Positions 54,081-64,000 of a DNA stretch of 64,000 nucleotides are shown here, piece by piece. The position numbers and the translations under genes were made by a program. Positions within the stretch are counted from its first letter, which is position 1, and every line of letters begins with the position of its first letter. Origin of the DNA: an uncultured Clostridiaceae bacterium (GTDB taxonomy: Bacteria > Bacillota > Clostridia > TANB77 > CAG-508); contig CAMOWC010000001.1 of the NCBI GenBank assembly GCA_946628065.1, positions 83,249-147,248 on the forward strand. Reading direction: 5' to 3'. The notes under the pieces were generated by a model. It was given only the letters and a program-made list of their open reading frames with translations. It was not told the DNA's origin and did not search any database.

Positions 54081-55424
54081 CTATGCTGTTTGGTTGTTTT
54101 TCTTTGGGACAACCTTCTGCTTTGAAATCTTTTTTTGTTCTGCTTTGTTTTCATTTATAACTAATTTAGGCTCTGCCTTTTTTTCCACAGTTTCCTTGGT
54201 AATAATACATGTTTCAATCTTCGGATTTGATGGAATTTCAAACATAATATCTCTCATTACATCTTCAATAATTGATCTTAACCCTCTTGCTCCTGTATTT
54301 CTCTCAATTGCTTTATCTACAATTAAATTTAAAGCTTCTGGTTCAAATTCAAGATTAACATTGTCAAGTTTAAATAACTTCTTATATTGCTTTATAAGTG
54401 CATTCTTTGGCTCTGTTACTATTTTGATTAATGCTTCTCTATCAAGCTCTCTTAGTGTTGCAATAATAGGTAATCTTCCAACAAATTCAGGTATAAGTCC
54501 AAATTTTAGTAAATCTTGCGGTAAAAGCTCTTCGAACACTTTATATTTATCTAATTCTTTTCTGCTTTCTATATGAGCTCCAAAACCTATAGTTTTTTGC
54601 CCAATCCTATCTTTTATTATTTTCTCTAATCCTTCAAATGCGCCACCACAGATAAATAAAATATTTTCTGTATTAATTTGCAAAAACTCTTGGTGAGGAT
54701 GCTTTCTTCCTCCTTGTGGAGGAACTGAAGCCGTTGTTCCTTCAACTATTTTTAAAAGTGCTTGTTGAACGCCTTCTCCACTTACATCTCGTGTTATAGA
54801 TGGGTTCTCTGACTTTCTTGAAATTTTATCAATTTCGTCTATATATATAATTCCTCTTTCAGCTTTGCTTATGTCATAGTCAGCTGCCTGAATAAGCTTT
54901 AAGAGTATATTTTCAACATCCTCTCCAACATATCCTGCCTCTGTAAGCGTTGTAGCATCTGCAATAGCAAATGGAACATCTAGTATTTTGGCTAAAGTCC
55001 TTGCCAAATATGTTTTTCCGCAACCAGTCGGGCCTAATAAAAGCACATTACTCTTTTGAATCTCTACGTCATTGTCTTTTTTGTTGTCCTCTGCATTTAT
55101 TCTTTTATAGTGATTATATACAGCAACAGCTAAAGTTTTTTTAGCATCATCTTGCCCGATAATGTATTCGTCTAGCACAGCTTTTATTTCTTTTGGGCTA
55201 GGAATGTGTTCTTCAGATATATTGTATTCCATTTCGTCTTCTATAAATTCGTCTTCAATTATGTGGTTGCATACACTTATGCACTCATCACATATAAACA
55301 CATTAGGACCTGCAATTATTTTTTTAACACTTTCTTGTGGCTTACCACAAAAAGAACATCTTATATTTTTTTCTTTTTCGCTTTTTTGCATTACAGTTCT
55401 CCTTTTTAATATTTTCATTTGCAT
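54081..55424 (-). CDS. clpX: ATP-dependent Clp protease ATP-binding subunit ClpX
   Basis: 447 aa; zinc finger [26 protein letters not shown], start probably [16 protein letters not shown]. Confidence 0.97.
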   Translation of the reverse strand: MQMKILKRRTVMQKSEKEKNIRCSFCGKPQESVKKIIAGPNVFICDECISVCNHIIEDEFIEDEMEYNISEEHIPSPKEIKAVLDEYIIGQDDAKKTLAVAVYNHYKRINAEDNKKDNDVEIQKSNVLLLGPTGCGKTYLARTLAKILDVPFAIADATTLTEAGYVGEDVENILLKLIQAADYDISKAERGIIYIDEIDKISRKSENPSITRDVSGEGVQQALLKIVEGTTASVPPQGGRKHPHQEFLQINTENILFICGGAFEGLEKIIKDRIGQKTIGFGAHIESRKELDKYKVFEELLPQDLLKFGLIPEFVGRLPIIATLRELDREALIKIVTEPKNALIKQYKKLFKLDNVNLEFEPEALNLIVDKAIERNTGARGLRSIIEDVMRDIMFEIPSNPKIETCIITKETVEKKAEPKLVINENKAEQKKISKQKVVPKKNNQTA

Positions 55425-55478
55425 AATAATTTAACAGAGCCCTCCACGTTATATGCGTAGAAGGCTGTGTTGTTTTAC

Positions 55479-56078
55479 TTATGGATGTTTATCTAATACT
55501 CCATCGATTAGCCCATATTCTAATGCTTCTTGGGCAGTCATAAAATTATCTCTTTCTGTGTCTTGGTTAATTCTTTCCAATGGTTGGCCTGTTCTTTCAC
55601 TTAAAATTCTATTTAATTTTTCTCTAGTTTTTACCATATGATCTGCATGAATTTTAATTTCTGTTGTCTGACCAGCTAATCCACCTGATATTAAAGGTTG
55701 ATGTATCATTATTTCAGCATTTGGAGTTGCAAAGCGTTTTCCCTTTGTACCAGATGCTAAAAGAACTGCCCCCATACTTGCCGCCATCCCAACACATATC
55801 GTTGAAACAGGACATTTTACATAATTAATCGTATCAAATATAGCCATTCCATCTGTTATCGATCCACCTGGGCTGTTAATATAGAAATATATTTCTTTGT
55901 CTGGATCTTCTGATTCCAAGAAGAGCATTTGTGCTACTACTAAACTTGCAGTAGCTTGATTTACGTCTTCGCTTAAAAATATAATCCTATCTTTTAGTAG
56001 TCTTGAGAATATATCATATGATCTTTCTCCTCTATTTGTTTGTTCAATAACATAAGGTACTAAACTATCTTTTATCAT
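55479..56078 (-). CDS. clpP: ATP-dependent Clp protease proteolytic subunit
   Basis: 199 aa; [37 protein letters not shown]. Confidence 0.98.
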   Translation of the reverse strand: MIKDSLVPYVIEQTNRGERSYDIFSRLLKDRIIFLSEDVNQATASLVVAQMLFLESEDPDKEIYFYINSPGGSITDGMAIFDTINYVKCPVSTICVGMAASMGAVLLASGTKGKRFATPNAEIMIHQPLISGGLAGQTTEIKIHADHMVKTREKLNRILSERTGQPLERINQDTERDNFMTAQEALEYGLIDGVLDKHP

Positions 56079-56115
56079 GTGTTTCCTCCTTAAAAGTTAT
56101 AATAATTAATTATAT

Positions 56116-57399
56116 TTATTTTATTTTAGCATTGCTTACTAGGAAGTCAATAGCTTTTTCACTTTTTAAGCTTTCTTTAATATAATCATTAAGTTGAGTG
56201 TTGTTTATTAATTCTTCTTCTTTTCTATTGTAATTTTTAGCCATCTCTTTTATTTTTTCTTTTACTTCTTCTTCTGTTGGTTCAATTTTTTCCGCTTTTA
56301 TAACAGCTTCAAGAACTAATCTCGCCTTTACTGATTCTTTTGCAGGTTCTTCATTTTCTTTTCTAAAATCAGTCATTGTCTTTCCCATCATTTTTAAATA
56401 ATCGTCTAGCTTAATTCCTTGATATGAAAGTCTTTGTTCAACATCTTTTGCAACATTGTCAATTTCTGTATCAATCATTCCAGAAGGTATGTCAATTTCT
56501 GTTGCTTCTGCTAAAGCTTTGATAACAGCGTCTTCTGTTTCATGTTTAGCTCTGTGTTCATTTTCATGCTCTAATTTTTTCTTAATATCATCTTTTAATT
56601 CTTTTAATGTGTCAAATTCGCTAACGTCTTTTGCAAATTCATCATCTAATTTTGGTAATTCTTTTTTCTTTATAGCATGAACCTTAACTTTAAATACAGC
56701 TGGTTTTCCTGCTAGTTCTTTTGAAAAATAGTCTTCTGGGAATGTTACATTTATTTCTTTTTCTTCATCGATCTTCATTCCTACAACTTGGTCTTCAAAT
56801 CCATTAATAAATGTATGACTTCCTATTGTAAGGTCATGTCCTTCTGCCTTACCGCCATCAAATGGGACTCCATCTACAAATCCTTCAAAATCAATTGTAG
56901 CAATATCTCCATCTTCTACAGGTCTATCTTCTATTGTAACTAATCTGCTGTTTTTTTCTTGCATATGTTCAAGTTCATGTTCGATATCTTTATCAGTTAC
57001 ATTATACTCTATTTTTTTAATTTCTATACCTTTATATTTTCCAAGTTTTACTTCTGGTTTCGTTTGAACTATTGCTGTAAATATAAGATCTTTACCTTTA
57101 CCCATTTGTGTTATATCAATATCAGGTTTACTTACAACTTCTAAGTTGTTGTTCTTTACTTCTTCATCAAAAATTTCAGGTACAACTTCATTAAATGCAT
57201 CTTCATAGAAAACCTCATCACCATATATTTTTTCTACCATGTGCATTGGAGCTTTGCCTTTTCTAAATCCTGGTATGTTGAAATACTTTTTATTTTTTTC
57301 ATATACTTTTTTTATTCCTTCGTCAAATTTAGCTGCTTCAATTGTAAATTCTAGCTTTACCTCATTTTTGTTTTCTGTCTTGCTTAATTTCATACTCAT
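56116..57399 (-). CDS. tig: Trigger factor
   Basis: 427 aa; NIPGFRKGKAPMHMVEKIYG, DGDIATIDFEGFVDG. Confidence 0.97.
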   Translation of the reverse strand: MSMKLSKTENKNEVKLEFTIEAAKFDEGIKKVYEKNKKYFNIPGFRKGKAPMHMVEKIYGDEVFYEDAFNEVVPEIFDEEVKNNNLEVVSKPDIDITQMGKGKDLIFTAIVQTKPEVKLGKYKGIEIKKIEYNVTDKDIEHELEHMQEKNSRLVTIEDRPVEDGDIATIDFEGFVDGVPFDGGKAEGHDLTIGSHTFINGFEDQVVGMKIDEEKEINVTFPEDYFSKELAGKPAVFKVKVHAIKKKELPKLDDEFAKDVSEFDTLKELKDDIKKKLEHENEHRAKHETEDAVIKALAEATEIDIPSGMIDTEIDNVAKDVEQRLSYQGIKLDDYLKMMGKTMTDFRKENEEPAKESVKARLVLEAVIKAEKIEPTEEEVKEKIKEMAKNYNRKEEELINNTQLNDYIKESLKSEKAIDFLVSNAKIK

Positions 57400-57700
57400 T
57401 TTAATTCATTCCTCCAAATATATATTTAATCTATCAAAATAGCCTTTATACTATATCACAAACTCTCCCCTGTTGCAAGTACTTTATGTTAATTTTTTAA
57501 TGGCTTTAAAAGTTAATAAGATATATATTGTAAGTCTTAATTTATAATATATACACCAAAAATGCTTATATCGTACATATCTCCTTAGTAGCAAATATAT
57601 ACGACATAAGCAAAATCTTGGAGAATATAACCTCTACAGTCTTTCATTTCCAGTGAAATAACAATTATCTATTAACATCTCAACTATTCTATAAATTATT

Positions 57701-58397
57701 TTACAACTCTACCAATCTGAATCCAGTATAATCACAACTTACTAGTCTAAATTCTATGCCTTCAATTAACCCTTCTTTTGCATCTTTATGTGATGGTCCG
57801 TGTAGATGCCCATAGATACATTTTTTTACATTATACTGTTTCATCAGACTTATAAAATCACACTCTTCATCATTCATATTGTTAAATGGCGGGTAATGCA
57901 TACACACTATTATTTCCTTATCTGATCCATATCTTTTTATTCCGTCTTCTAATGAAAGTTTTAGTCTGTTTTTTTCACGTCTTAGTATCCTTTTTCCATC
58001 TTCTAAGTCTAAGCTAGTCCATCCTCTGGTTCCACATACAATATAGTCATTATATTCGAAGCTGTTATTATGTAAGAAATCAATATTTTCAAAATTATTC
58101 TCTTGTAAATATTTTTTCATGGATGTTATTGTTGTCCACCAATAATCATGGTTTCCTTTTAACATTATTTTTTTACCGAGGCATACTACATAAGTACTCA
58201 AAATCAAATCTTGTATCTTTTAAATACATAGCCCAGGAAAAATCTCCTGGCAAGAGAACAAGATCATCATTATTTACTTTTTTTAGCCAATCTTCTTTTA
58301 TTTTTTTTTCGTGGTTCTCCCAATTCGTTCCAAATATGTTCATTGGTTTGTTCGTACCAAATGATAAGTGTAAATCGGCTATAGCATAAATGCTCAA
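57701..58397 (-). CDS. Metallophosphoesterase; +1 frameshift at CGG 58176-58178
   Basis: ORFs 58173..58397 and 57701..58207. MSIYAIADLHLSFG...FDFEYLCSMP-[C]GGT-KKIMLKGNHDYWW...VCMHYPPF...YGHLHGPSH. Length 3n+1. Confidence 0.92.
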
Positions 58398-58415
58398 CTT
58401 TTTCGCCTCCCCTAT

Positions 58416-59405
58416 TTATATCTTCAAATTAGGTATTGCATTTAGATGCATATCTGCCACATTTCCTTTTATATAGTTAAAATATGCTGTTGATGCAATC
58501 ATAGCTGCATTATCAGTACATAATACCGGTTCTGGATAATAAACTTTAAAGTTTTCCTCTTTGCCAAATTTCAAGAATTCCTGTCTTATATAGCTGTTAG
58601 CTGACACCCCGCCTGCTAATGCTATAGTATTTATTCCAAACTGTTTAGTAGCTTTTCTTGTGTTTTCAATCAATACTTCTGTCACTGTCTTTTCAAAGCT
58701 TGCACATAAATCAGCTTTATTTATGTCTGGTGTTTTATGGTGCATATTAATAATAGCGGTTTTAATACCACTAAAACTAAAATCTAAATTTTCAAAATGT
58801 GTTTTAGGGAGTACTATATTAGGAGTTCCTTCTTTTGCGAGTTTGTCTACTTTAGGCCCTCCAGGATATCCTAGTCCAACTACTCTTGCGACTTTATCAA
58901 ATGCCTCTCCTATAGCGTCATCTCTTGTTTTTCCTAAAATCTCAAATTCTGTGTAGTCCTTTATGTGTATTAAATGCGTGTGTCCACCAGAAATCACCAA
59001 ACATAAAAAAGGCGGTTTTAAGTCTTCATGGCATATGTAGTTTGCAGCTATATGTCCTTGTATATGGTTTGCTCCAATAAGAGGTTTATTCAAAGCATAA
59101 CTTAAACCCTTTGCATATGCAACTCCTACCAAAAGTGCTCCAACTAACCCTGGCCCATAAGTGCAAGCAATTACATCTATGTCTTCGAGTTTAACATTTG
59201 CTTGTTTTATTGCTTCCTTTGTTACACCATTTATTGCCTCTATATGGTATCTAGATGCGATTTCAGGCACAACTCCTCCATATGTTTCATGTATTTTTAT
59301 TTGAGACTCTATTACATTAGATAAAACTTCTCTACCGTTTTTTACAACAGCAACAGAAGTTTCATCACAGCTTGATTCAATTCCTAGTACTAATATATCT
59401 TTCAT
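58416..59405 (-). CDS. tsaD: tRNA threonylcarbamoyltransferase TsaD
   Basis: 329 aa; [37 protein letters not shown]. Confidence 0.98.
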   Translation of the reverse strand: MKDILVLGIESSCDETSVAVVKNGREVLSNVIESQIKIHETYGGVVPEIASRYHIEAINGVTKEAIKQANVKLEDIDVIACTYGPGLVGALLVGVAYAKGLSYALNKPLIGANHIQGHIAANYICHEDLKPPFLCLVISGGHTHLIHIKDYTEFEILGKTRDDAIGEAFDKVARVVGLGYPGGPKVDKLAKEGTPNIVLPKTHFENLDFSFSGIKTAIINMHHKTPDINKADLCASFEKTVTEVLIENTRKATKQFGINTIALAGGVSANSYIRQEFLKFGKEENFKVYYPEPVLCTDNAAMIASTAYFNYIKGNVADMHLNAIPNLKI

Positions 59406-59442
59406 TAATGTGTTTTCCTTTTTATAAATTCTGTTTTAATTA

Positions 59443-60180
59443 CTACATAAATAATCCAAAAAGCCCACCAATTGCAAAGTTTAGGCCTGAAATTACTGCA
59501 TTAATAATTGGATTAATGATTAAACTTGCAATATCAGTAATCCATATAATTAAAAATACAATATAAAACATATACTCGTGTTCCTGCATCCAAACTCTTG
59601 CATTGTATGGTAAAAAATTTTTTAATATTTTTGATCCGTCTAATGGTGGTAGTGGAATTAAATTAAATACTCCAAGACCTACATTTACAATTATCGTATA
59701 GCTTAGCATTGTAATTATTACTTTGCCTACAGTTGAAAACAAAAATTCTGCACCAGCAAATGTTGTAATTGCGTAAAAAATTATAGTAAATGCAATTGCT
59801 AATATAAAATTCATAAGTGGGCCTGCAAATGCAACTATGGCTTCTCCTGCTGACGCTGAAAATTTTCTATCAAAGTTTCTTGGGTTTATCTGTACTGGTT
59901 TTCCCCATCCTATATGAGCAAATATTAGCATAAAAATTCCAAATGGGTCTATATGACTTAGTGGATTCAAATTTAGCCTTCCTTGCATTCTTGGTGTATC
60001 GTCTCCTAACTTGTCTGCTGCATAAGCATGCGCAAATTCGTGAAACGTAATTGCTACCAGTACTCCAGGAAGAGTAAGTAACAATTCTACAATACTAAAT
60101 TGTCCCCTTACAATACTTTGTACTACAAGTATTGCTAAAATAATATATAAAATATTGTTTCTATTTGATGAGTAAAACAT
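59443..60180 (-). CDS. Site-2 protease family (M50) membrane protein
   Basis: 245 aa; AITFHEFAHAYAADKLGDDTPRMQGRLNLNPLSHIDPFG. Confidence 0.93.
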   Translation of the reverse strand: MFYSSNRNNILYIILAILVVQSIVRGQFSIVELLLTLPGVLVAITFHEFAHAYAADKLGDDTPRMQGRLNLNPLSHIDPFGIFMLIFAHIGWGKPVQINPRNFDRKFSASAGEAIVAFAGPLMNFILAIAFTIIFYAITTFAGAEFLFSTVGKVIITMLSYTIIVNVGLGVFNLIPLPPLDGSKILKNFLPYNARVWMQEHEYMFYIVFLIIWITDIASLIINPIINAVISGLNFAIGGLFGLFM

Positions 60181-60201
60181 ACCTTCATTCCTTTCTGTTA
60201 T

Positions 60202-60792
60202 TTATAATCTCTCTGTTTTTGAATTTACATTTTTCACAAAATCTGTAGCATATTCCATTCCATTATATACATACACACTACATTCCATGCTTTCTAGTTT
60301 TTTAGGGTTAAAAGATAAATCTGGTGTTACAAAAGTTTTTCTTTTAAAAGTGTATGGATCCATATATTCAATTTCCACTCTGTAGCATGTAAAATTGCGT
60401 CCCTTTTTTAAATACTCTAATGATATTTCTCTTTGGTTTTTTTCTATTGTTCTAATTATTGTACCTTCTGTTTTTTCGCCTTTTTTTCTTATGTTTTTGT
60501 ACATGTCTAATAAATGTCTATTGTGAATATACCAAGGTACAGTTCCGACCATCTCAATCGCCGTCAGTATTACAAACATAAATAATGCTGGGGCCCAAAT
60601 AGTGTCCATATTTTTCCTAAAAATAATTACTACCATAATTTCAAAAAAGACAATAGATTTTAAATATCTCCATATTAACTTTCCTAAAGTATATTTTTCA
60701 ATCTCGTAATTCATGATTATTTTTCTCCTAGTGGTTTCATAGAACAAATGACTATTTCTTGATTTTCCTTTATTTATCAACATATAAGCCAT
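60202..60792 (-). CDS. Hypothetical membrane protein
   Basis: 196 aa ORF with two TM segments. Confidence 0.5.
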   Translation of the reverse strand: MAYMLINKGKSRNSHLFYETTRRKIIMNYEIEKYTLGKLIWRYLKSIVFFEIMVVIIFRKNMDTIWAPALFMFVILTAIEMVGTVPWYIHNRHLLDMYKNIRKKGEKTEGTIIRTIEKNQREISLEYLKKGRNFTCYRVEIEYMDPYTFKRKTFVTPDLSFNPKKLESMECSVYVYNGMEYATDFVKNVNSKTERL

Positions 60793-60857
60793 TTAAAATT
60801 TAAATTTTACAGCTATTTTACAGCTATGCGACTCTATTTATTAGAATACATTAAACC

Positions 60858-61358
60858 TTATTGATTATTTCCTTTTAATGTATCATAAAAGCTTTTCTTA
60901 TATTCTTCTATTTTATCTTTTTCTATTTCTCCAACTTTAAATAATATCTGTTTATCATTTAGTTTATATACTATATCCGTTTTTACAATACTATCTTTAT
61001 TAAGATTATTTTTATTATCTTTTTTTATTAGCTTATTTGACTTAAATTTAATCTTTTCTATTTGTGAAGATAAAATCATTCCAATGTATTCAATTGGTAT
61101 AGCAGTATTATCTCTATCTATAATTACAAAAAGATGATTACTCCCCATCTTTCCATCAGGATATAGATATACGCTTACAAATACAATATCGCCTATACTA
61201 TAGTAATCGTACTTTTCACTATATTCATTTAAGACATTTTCGACTTTTCCCTTATGCCATTCCTCTTCAACTGGAAACTCTTCAAATGCTTCTTCTAAAT
61301 CTTTAACTCTACCATATTTATATGCTATTTTTAAGAAATCACTTAACTCTTCTTTCAT
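60858..61358 (-). CDS. Hypothetical protein
   Basis: 166 aa ORF with SD-like upstream. Confidence 0.5.
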   Translation of the reverse strand: MKEELSDFLKIAYKYGRVKDLEEAFEEFPVEEEWHKGKVENVLNEYSEKYDYYSIGDIVFVSVYLYPDGKMGSNHLFVIIDRDNTAIPIEYIGMILSSQIEKIKFKSNKLIKKDNKNNLNKDSIVKTDIVYKLNDKQILFKVGEIEKDKIEEYKKSFYDTLKGNNQ

Positions 61359-61398
61359 TAAAATTCCTTTCCAATGTTGGCTTTTCCAACATTGCTTT

Positions 61399-61932
61399 TT
61401 ATCTTTCTTCGTCTTTTATTTTTTTGTTTTGCTTTCTTGCTAATTCCTGGAATTCATTATACATATCCATAAAGCATAAATTTAATGGATCATATCTAGA
61501 GCCAGAGTTAGATATTCTTATCCCTATATTAAAAGAGGGATCATCTTGATTTTGAAAGAAAGTTAATCTAATACCTTCATCCATTTGCTCTATAAAAAGT
61601 TTATTTGCCTTTTCTTCACTAGTATCATCGCTTAATACACTAATGCGACCTTCGTCGTCAATTATTCTCTCATGACTTTGATATTGCTTGGTTTTAATAT
61701 CTTCAATTAATTTATGAAATTGTACCCATCCAGCTTCTCCATTTTGAATTAAGAATTCCGATTTGCATATAAATTTAGAATCACTTAATTCTTGTTCATG
61801 TCCGAATGTATTAAAGTAAAAATCACCATTTCCCCCATAAAGTATGTTTAAGCCATGCGTTAAATTAGTATTATCTCTTATGCAAATATTTTTCAAATTC
61901 TCAAAACTGCCATTTTCTTTATATTCTATCAT
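61399..61932 (-). CDS. Hypothetical protein
   Basis: 177 aa ORF. Confidence 0.5.
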   Translation of the reverse strand: MIEYKENGSFENLKNICIRDNTNLTHGLNILYGGNGDFYFNTFGHEQELSDSKFICKSEFLIQNGEAGWVQFHKLIEDIKTKQYQSHERIIDDEGRISVLSDDTSEEKANKLFIEQMDEGIRLTFFQNQDDPSFNIGIRISNSGSRYDPLNLCFMDMYNEFQELARKQNKKIKDEER

Positions 61933-61968
61933 AATTATTTTACCTGTCCAATTTCTTTATATTTGTAC

Positions 61969-63465
61969 TCAAGCTAATGGTTTCATTGTTGGGAAAAACA
62001 ATACATCTCTTATAGAAGCACTATTTGTAAGAAGCATGATTAATCTGTCTAATCCTAATCCAAGCCCTCCCGTTGGTGGCAAACCAATTTCAAGTGCATT
62101 CACAAAGTCTTCGTCCATTCCTCCTGCTTCTTCGTCTCCTAACGCTTTTGCTTCTGCTTGTTTTAAAAATCTTTCATTTTGATCAATTGCATCATTTAAT
62201 TCTGAATAAGCATTTCCATATTCACGTCCGCCAATAAATAGCTCAAATCTTTCAACTAAAGATTTGTCTGATGGCTTTCTCTTTGTTAATGGTGATACCT
62301 CTACAGGATAGTCTATTATAAATGTTGGCTGAATTAATGTCTCTTCAACAAATTCTTCAAAGAACGCATTTATAATATGTCCTCTTGTGTTCTTTATTGG
62401 GTCTATTTCAACATTTTTTTCTTCAGCAAGTTTTCTTGCCTCTTCATCTGTCTTTATAGTGTTAAAGTCTATACCTGTTACTTCTTTTATACTGTCTATC
62501 ATTGTTATTCTTCTCCATGATGGAGTTAAATCAATATCTTGCCCTTGATAATTTATTTTTGTAGTTCCTAATACATTCTTAGCTATTGTAGAAATTATTT
62601 CCTCTGAAATATTCATCATGTCATTGTAGTCTTCATAAGCAGCATATAGTTCTATATTAGTAAATTCCGGGTTGTGTTTAATGTCCATTCCTTCATTTCT
62701 AAAGTTTCTTCCTATTTCATATACTTTGTCTATTCCACCTACAATTATTCTTTTTAGGTTTAGTTCTGGTGCGATTCTTAGATACATGTCTATATCCAAT
62801 GTATTGTGGTGAGTAATAAATGGGCGTGCAGCATCCCCTGTAGCAACAGTTGTAAGTATAGGAGTTTCTACTTCCATGTATCCTTTTTCATCTAATATTC
62901 TTCTTAGCTCTTTAATGATTTTGCTTCTTAATACAAAAGTTTCCTTTACTTCTGGATTCACGATCATATCTACATATCTTTGCCTGTATCTTAAATCTGT
63001 GTCTTTTAGACCATGAAATTTTTCTGGCAGTGGACGAAGTGATTTTGAAAGAAGAGTGACATTTTTAGCATGAACAGAAATCTCCTCTGTTCTTGTTTTA
63101 AATACAAATCCCTCTATTCCTACTATGTCTCCAATATCATATGTTTTAAATTCTTTATAGCTTTCTTCTCCTAAGTCATTTGTGCTAACATAACTTTGTA
63201 TTTGTCCATACATATCTTGTATATGGCAAAAAGAAGCCTTTCCCATTATTCTTTTGGCCATAATACGTCCAGCAATTTTTACGTCTTTTCCCTCTAGTGA
63301 GTCGTAATTATCTTTTATATCTTTACTTGTATGTGTTCTATCATATTTTGTAACTTCAAATGGATCCTTTCCTTTTTCTTGTAATTCTTTTAACTTTTCC
63401 CTTCTTACTTTAAGTAATTGGTTCATGTCTACTTCTTGAACATTTTCGTTTTCATTCTCGCTCAT
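61969..63465 (-). CDS. lysS: Lysyl-tRNA synthetase (class II)
   Basis: 498 aa; [56 protein letters not shown]. Confidence 0.98.
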   Translation of the reverse strand: MSENENENVQEVDMNQLLKVRREKLKELQEKGKDPFEVTKYDRTHTSKDIKDNYDSLEGKDVKIAGRIMAKRIMGKASFCHIQDMYGQIQSYVSTNDLGEESYKEFKTYDIGDIVGIEGFVFKTRTEEISVHAKNVTLLSKSLRPLPEKFHGLKDTDLRYRQRYVDMIVNPEVKETFVLRSKIIKELRRILDEKGYMEVETPILTTVATGDAARPFITHHNTLDIDMYLRIAPELNLKRIIVGGIDKVYEIGRNFRNEGMDIKHNPEFTNIELYAAYEDYNDMMNISEEIISTIAKNVLGTTKINYQGQDIDLTPSWRRITMIDSIKEVTGIDFNTIKTDEEARKLAEEKNVEIDPIKNTRGHIINAFFEEFVEETLIQPTFIIDYPVEVSPLTKRKPSDKSLVERFELFIGGREYGNAYSELNDAIDQNERFLKQAEAKALGDEEAGGMDEDFVNALEIGLPPTGGLGLGLDRLIMLLTNSASIRDVLFFPTMKPLA

Positions 63466-63584
63466 AATATTAGCTCCTCTCCTATTTTATCGCAATATAT
63501 TATATACCACATATACTGTTTTGTAAACTAAAAAATCTATATTTTTCGTTATAATAACTGTTTTTTAAGGATTGGAGAATATTA

Positions 63585-64000
63585 TTATTTCATGTTTTTT
63601 CTAAGTTCTTTCGCATGTTTTAATGTTATCTCTGTAATTACACCACTTGCAATTCTTGCAATCTCTTTTATAGTTTCTTCCTCTGTAAGCTGTCTAATTT
63701 CTGTTACTGTTTTATTTCCTTGAACCTGTTTTCCTATAAGGTAATTATGCTCTCCTTTAGCGGTGATGCTTGCTAAGTGTGTAACACATATAACTTGATG
63801 TTTTTTTGATATTCTAGTGAGTTTATCTGCAACTGCATTTGCAGCAGCGCCACTTATTCCTGTATCTATTTCATCAAATACAAGAACTGGAACCTCGTCA
63901 ACATCTGCTAATACTGTTTTTATCGCTAACATTATTCTAGACATTTCTCCACCAGATGCTATTTTTATAAGCGGTTTTGGGGCGTCTCCTATGTTTGTAC
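63585..64000 (-). CDS. recN: DNA repair protein RecN, C-terminal part (runs off right edge)
   Basis: GTNIGDAPKPLIKIASGGEMSRIMLAIKTVLADVDEVPVLVFDEIDTGISGAAANAVADKL. Confidence 0.95.
   Translation of the reverse strand, partial: TNIGDAPKPLIKIASGGEMSRIMLAIKTVLADVDEVPVLVFDEIDTGISGAAANAVADKLTRISKKHQVICVTHLASITAKGEHNYLIGKQVQGNKTVTEIRQLTEEETIKEIARIASGVITEITLKHAKELRKNMK

Overview
AT-rich Firmicutes/Clostridia-like chromosome window, almost entirely coding and mostly on the minus strand. It carries housekeeping genes (pyk, glgP, prmC, polA, ruvB, metG, the rimP-nusA-ylxR-L7Ae-infB-rbfA-nrnA-truB operon, ileS with a T-box, tyrS, clpX-clpP-tig, tsaD, lysS, recN), two tRNA-Leu genes and some accessory genes. 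The main observation is that six genes (hemW, polA, an FAD oxidoreductase, rimP, a prepilin-like gene and a metallophosphoesterase) are broken in the ORF track by seven +1 frameshifts, with polA broken twice. All seven sit exactly on an in-frame CGG codon. Skipping the C, or reading CGGN as a four-base codon, restores the downstream frame and places Gly (GGN) at the junction. By manual scan, CGG is otherwise absent as an in-frame codon in the native genes of this window. The one exception is codon 10 of a compositionally distinct left-edge gene. This suggests genome-wide CGG-directed +1 frameshifting or quadruplet (CGGN=Gly) decoding. Other items of interest: a ClpA-type AAA / FtsH-type M41 peptidase chimera that the ORF track misses because it runs off the left edge; a prepilin-like protein with a GC-rich C-type-lectin-like C-terminus resembling a diversity-generating-retroelement target; a P-type ATPase ORF fused in frame to a second prepilin-like gene; and a zeta-toxin-like cassette.
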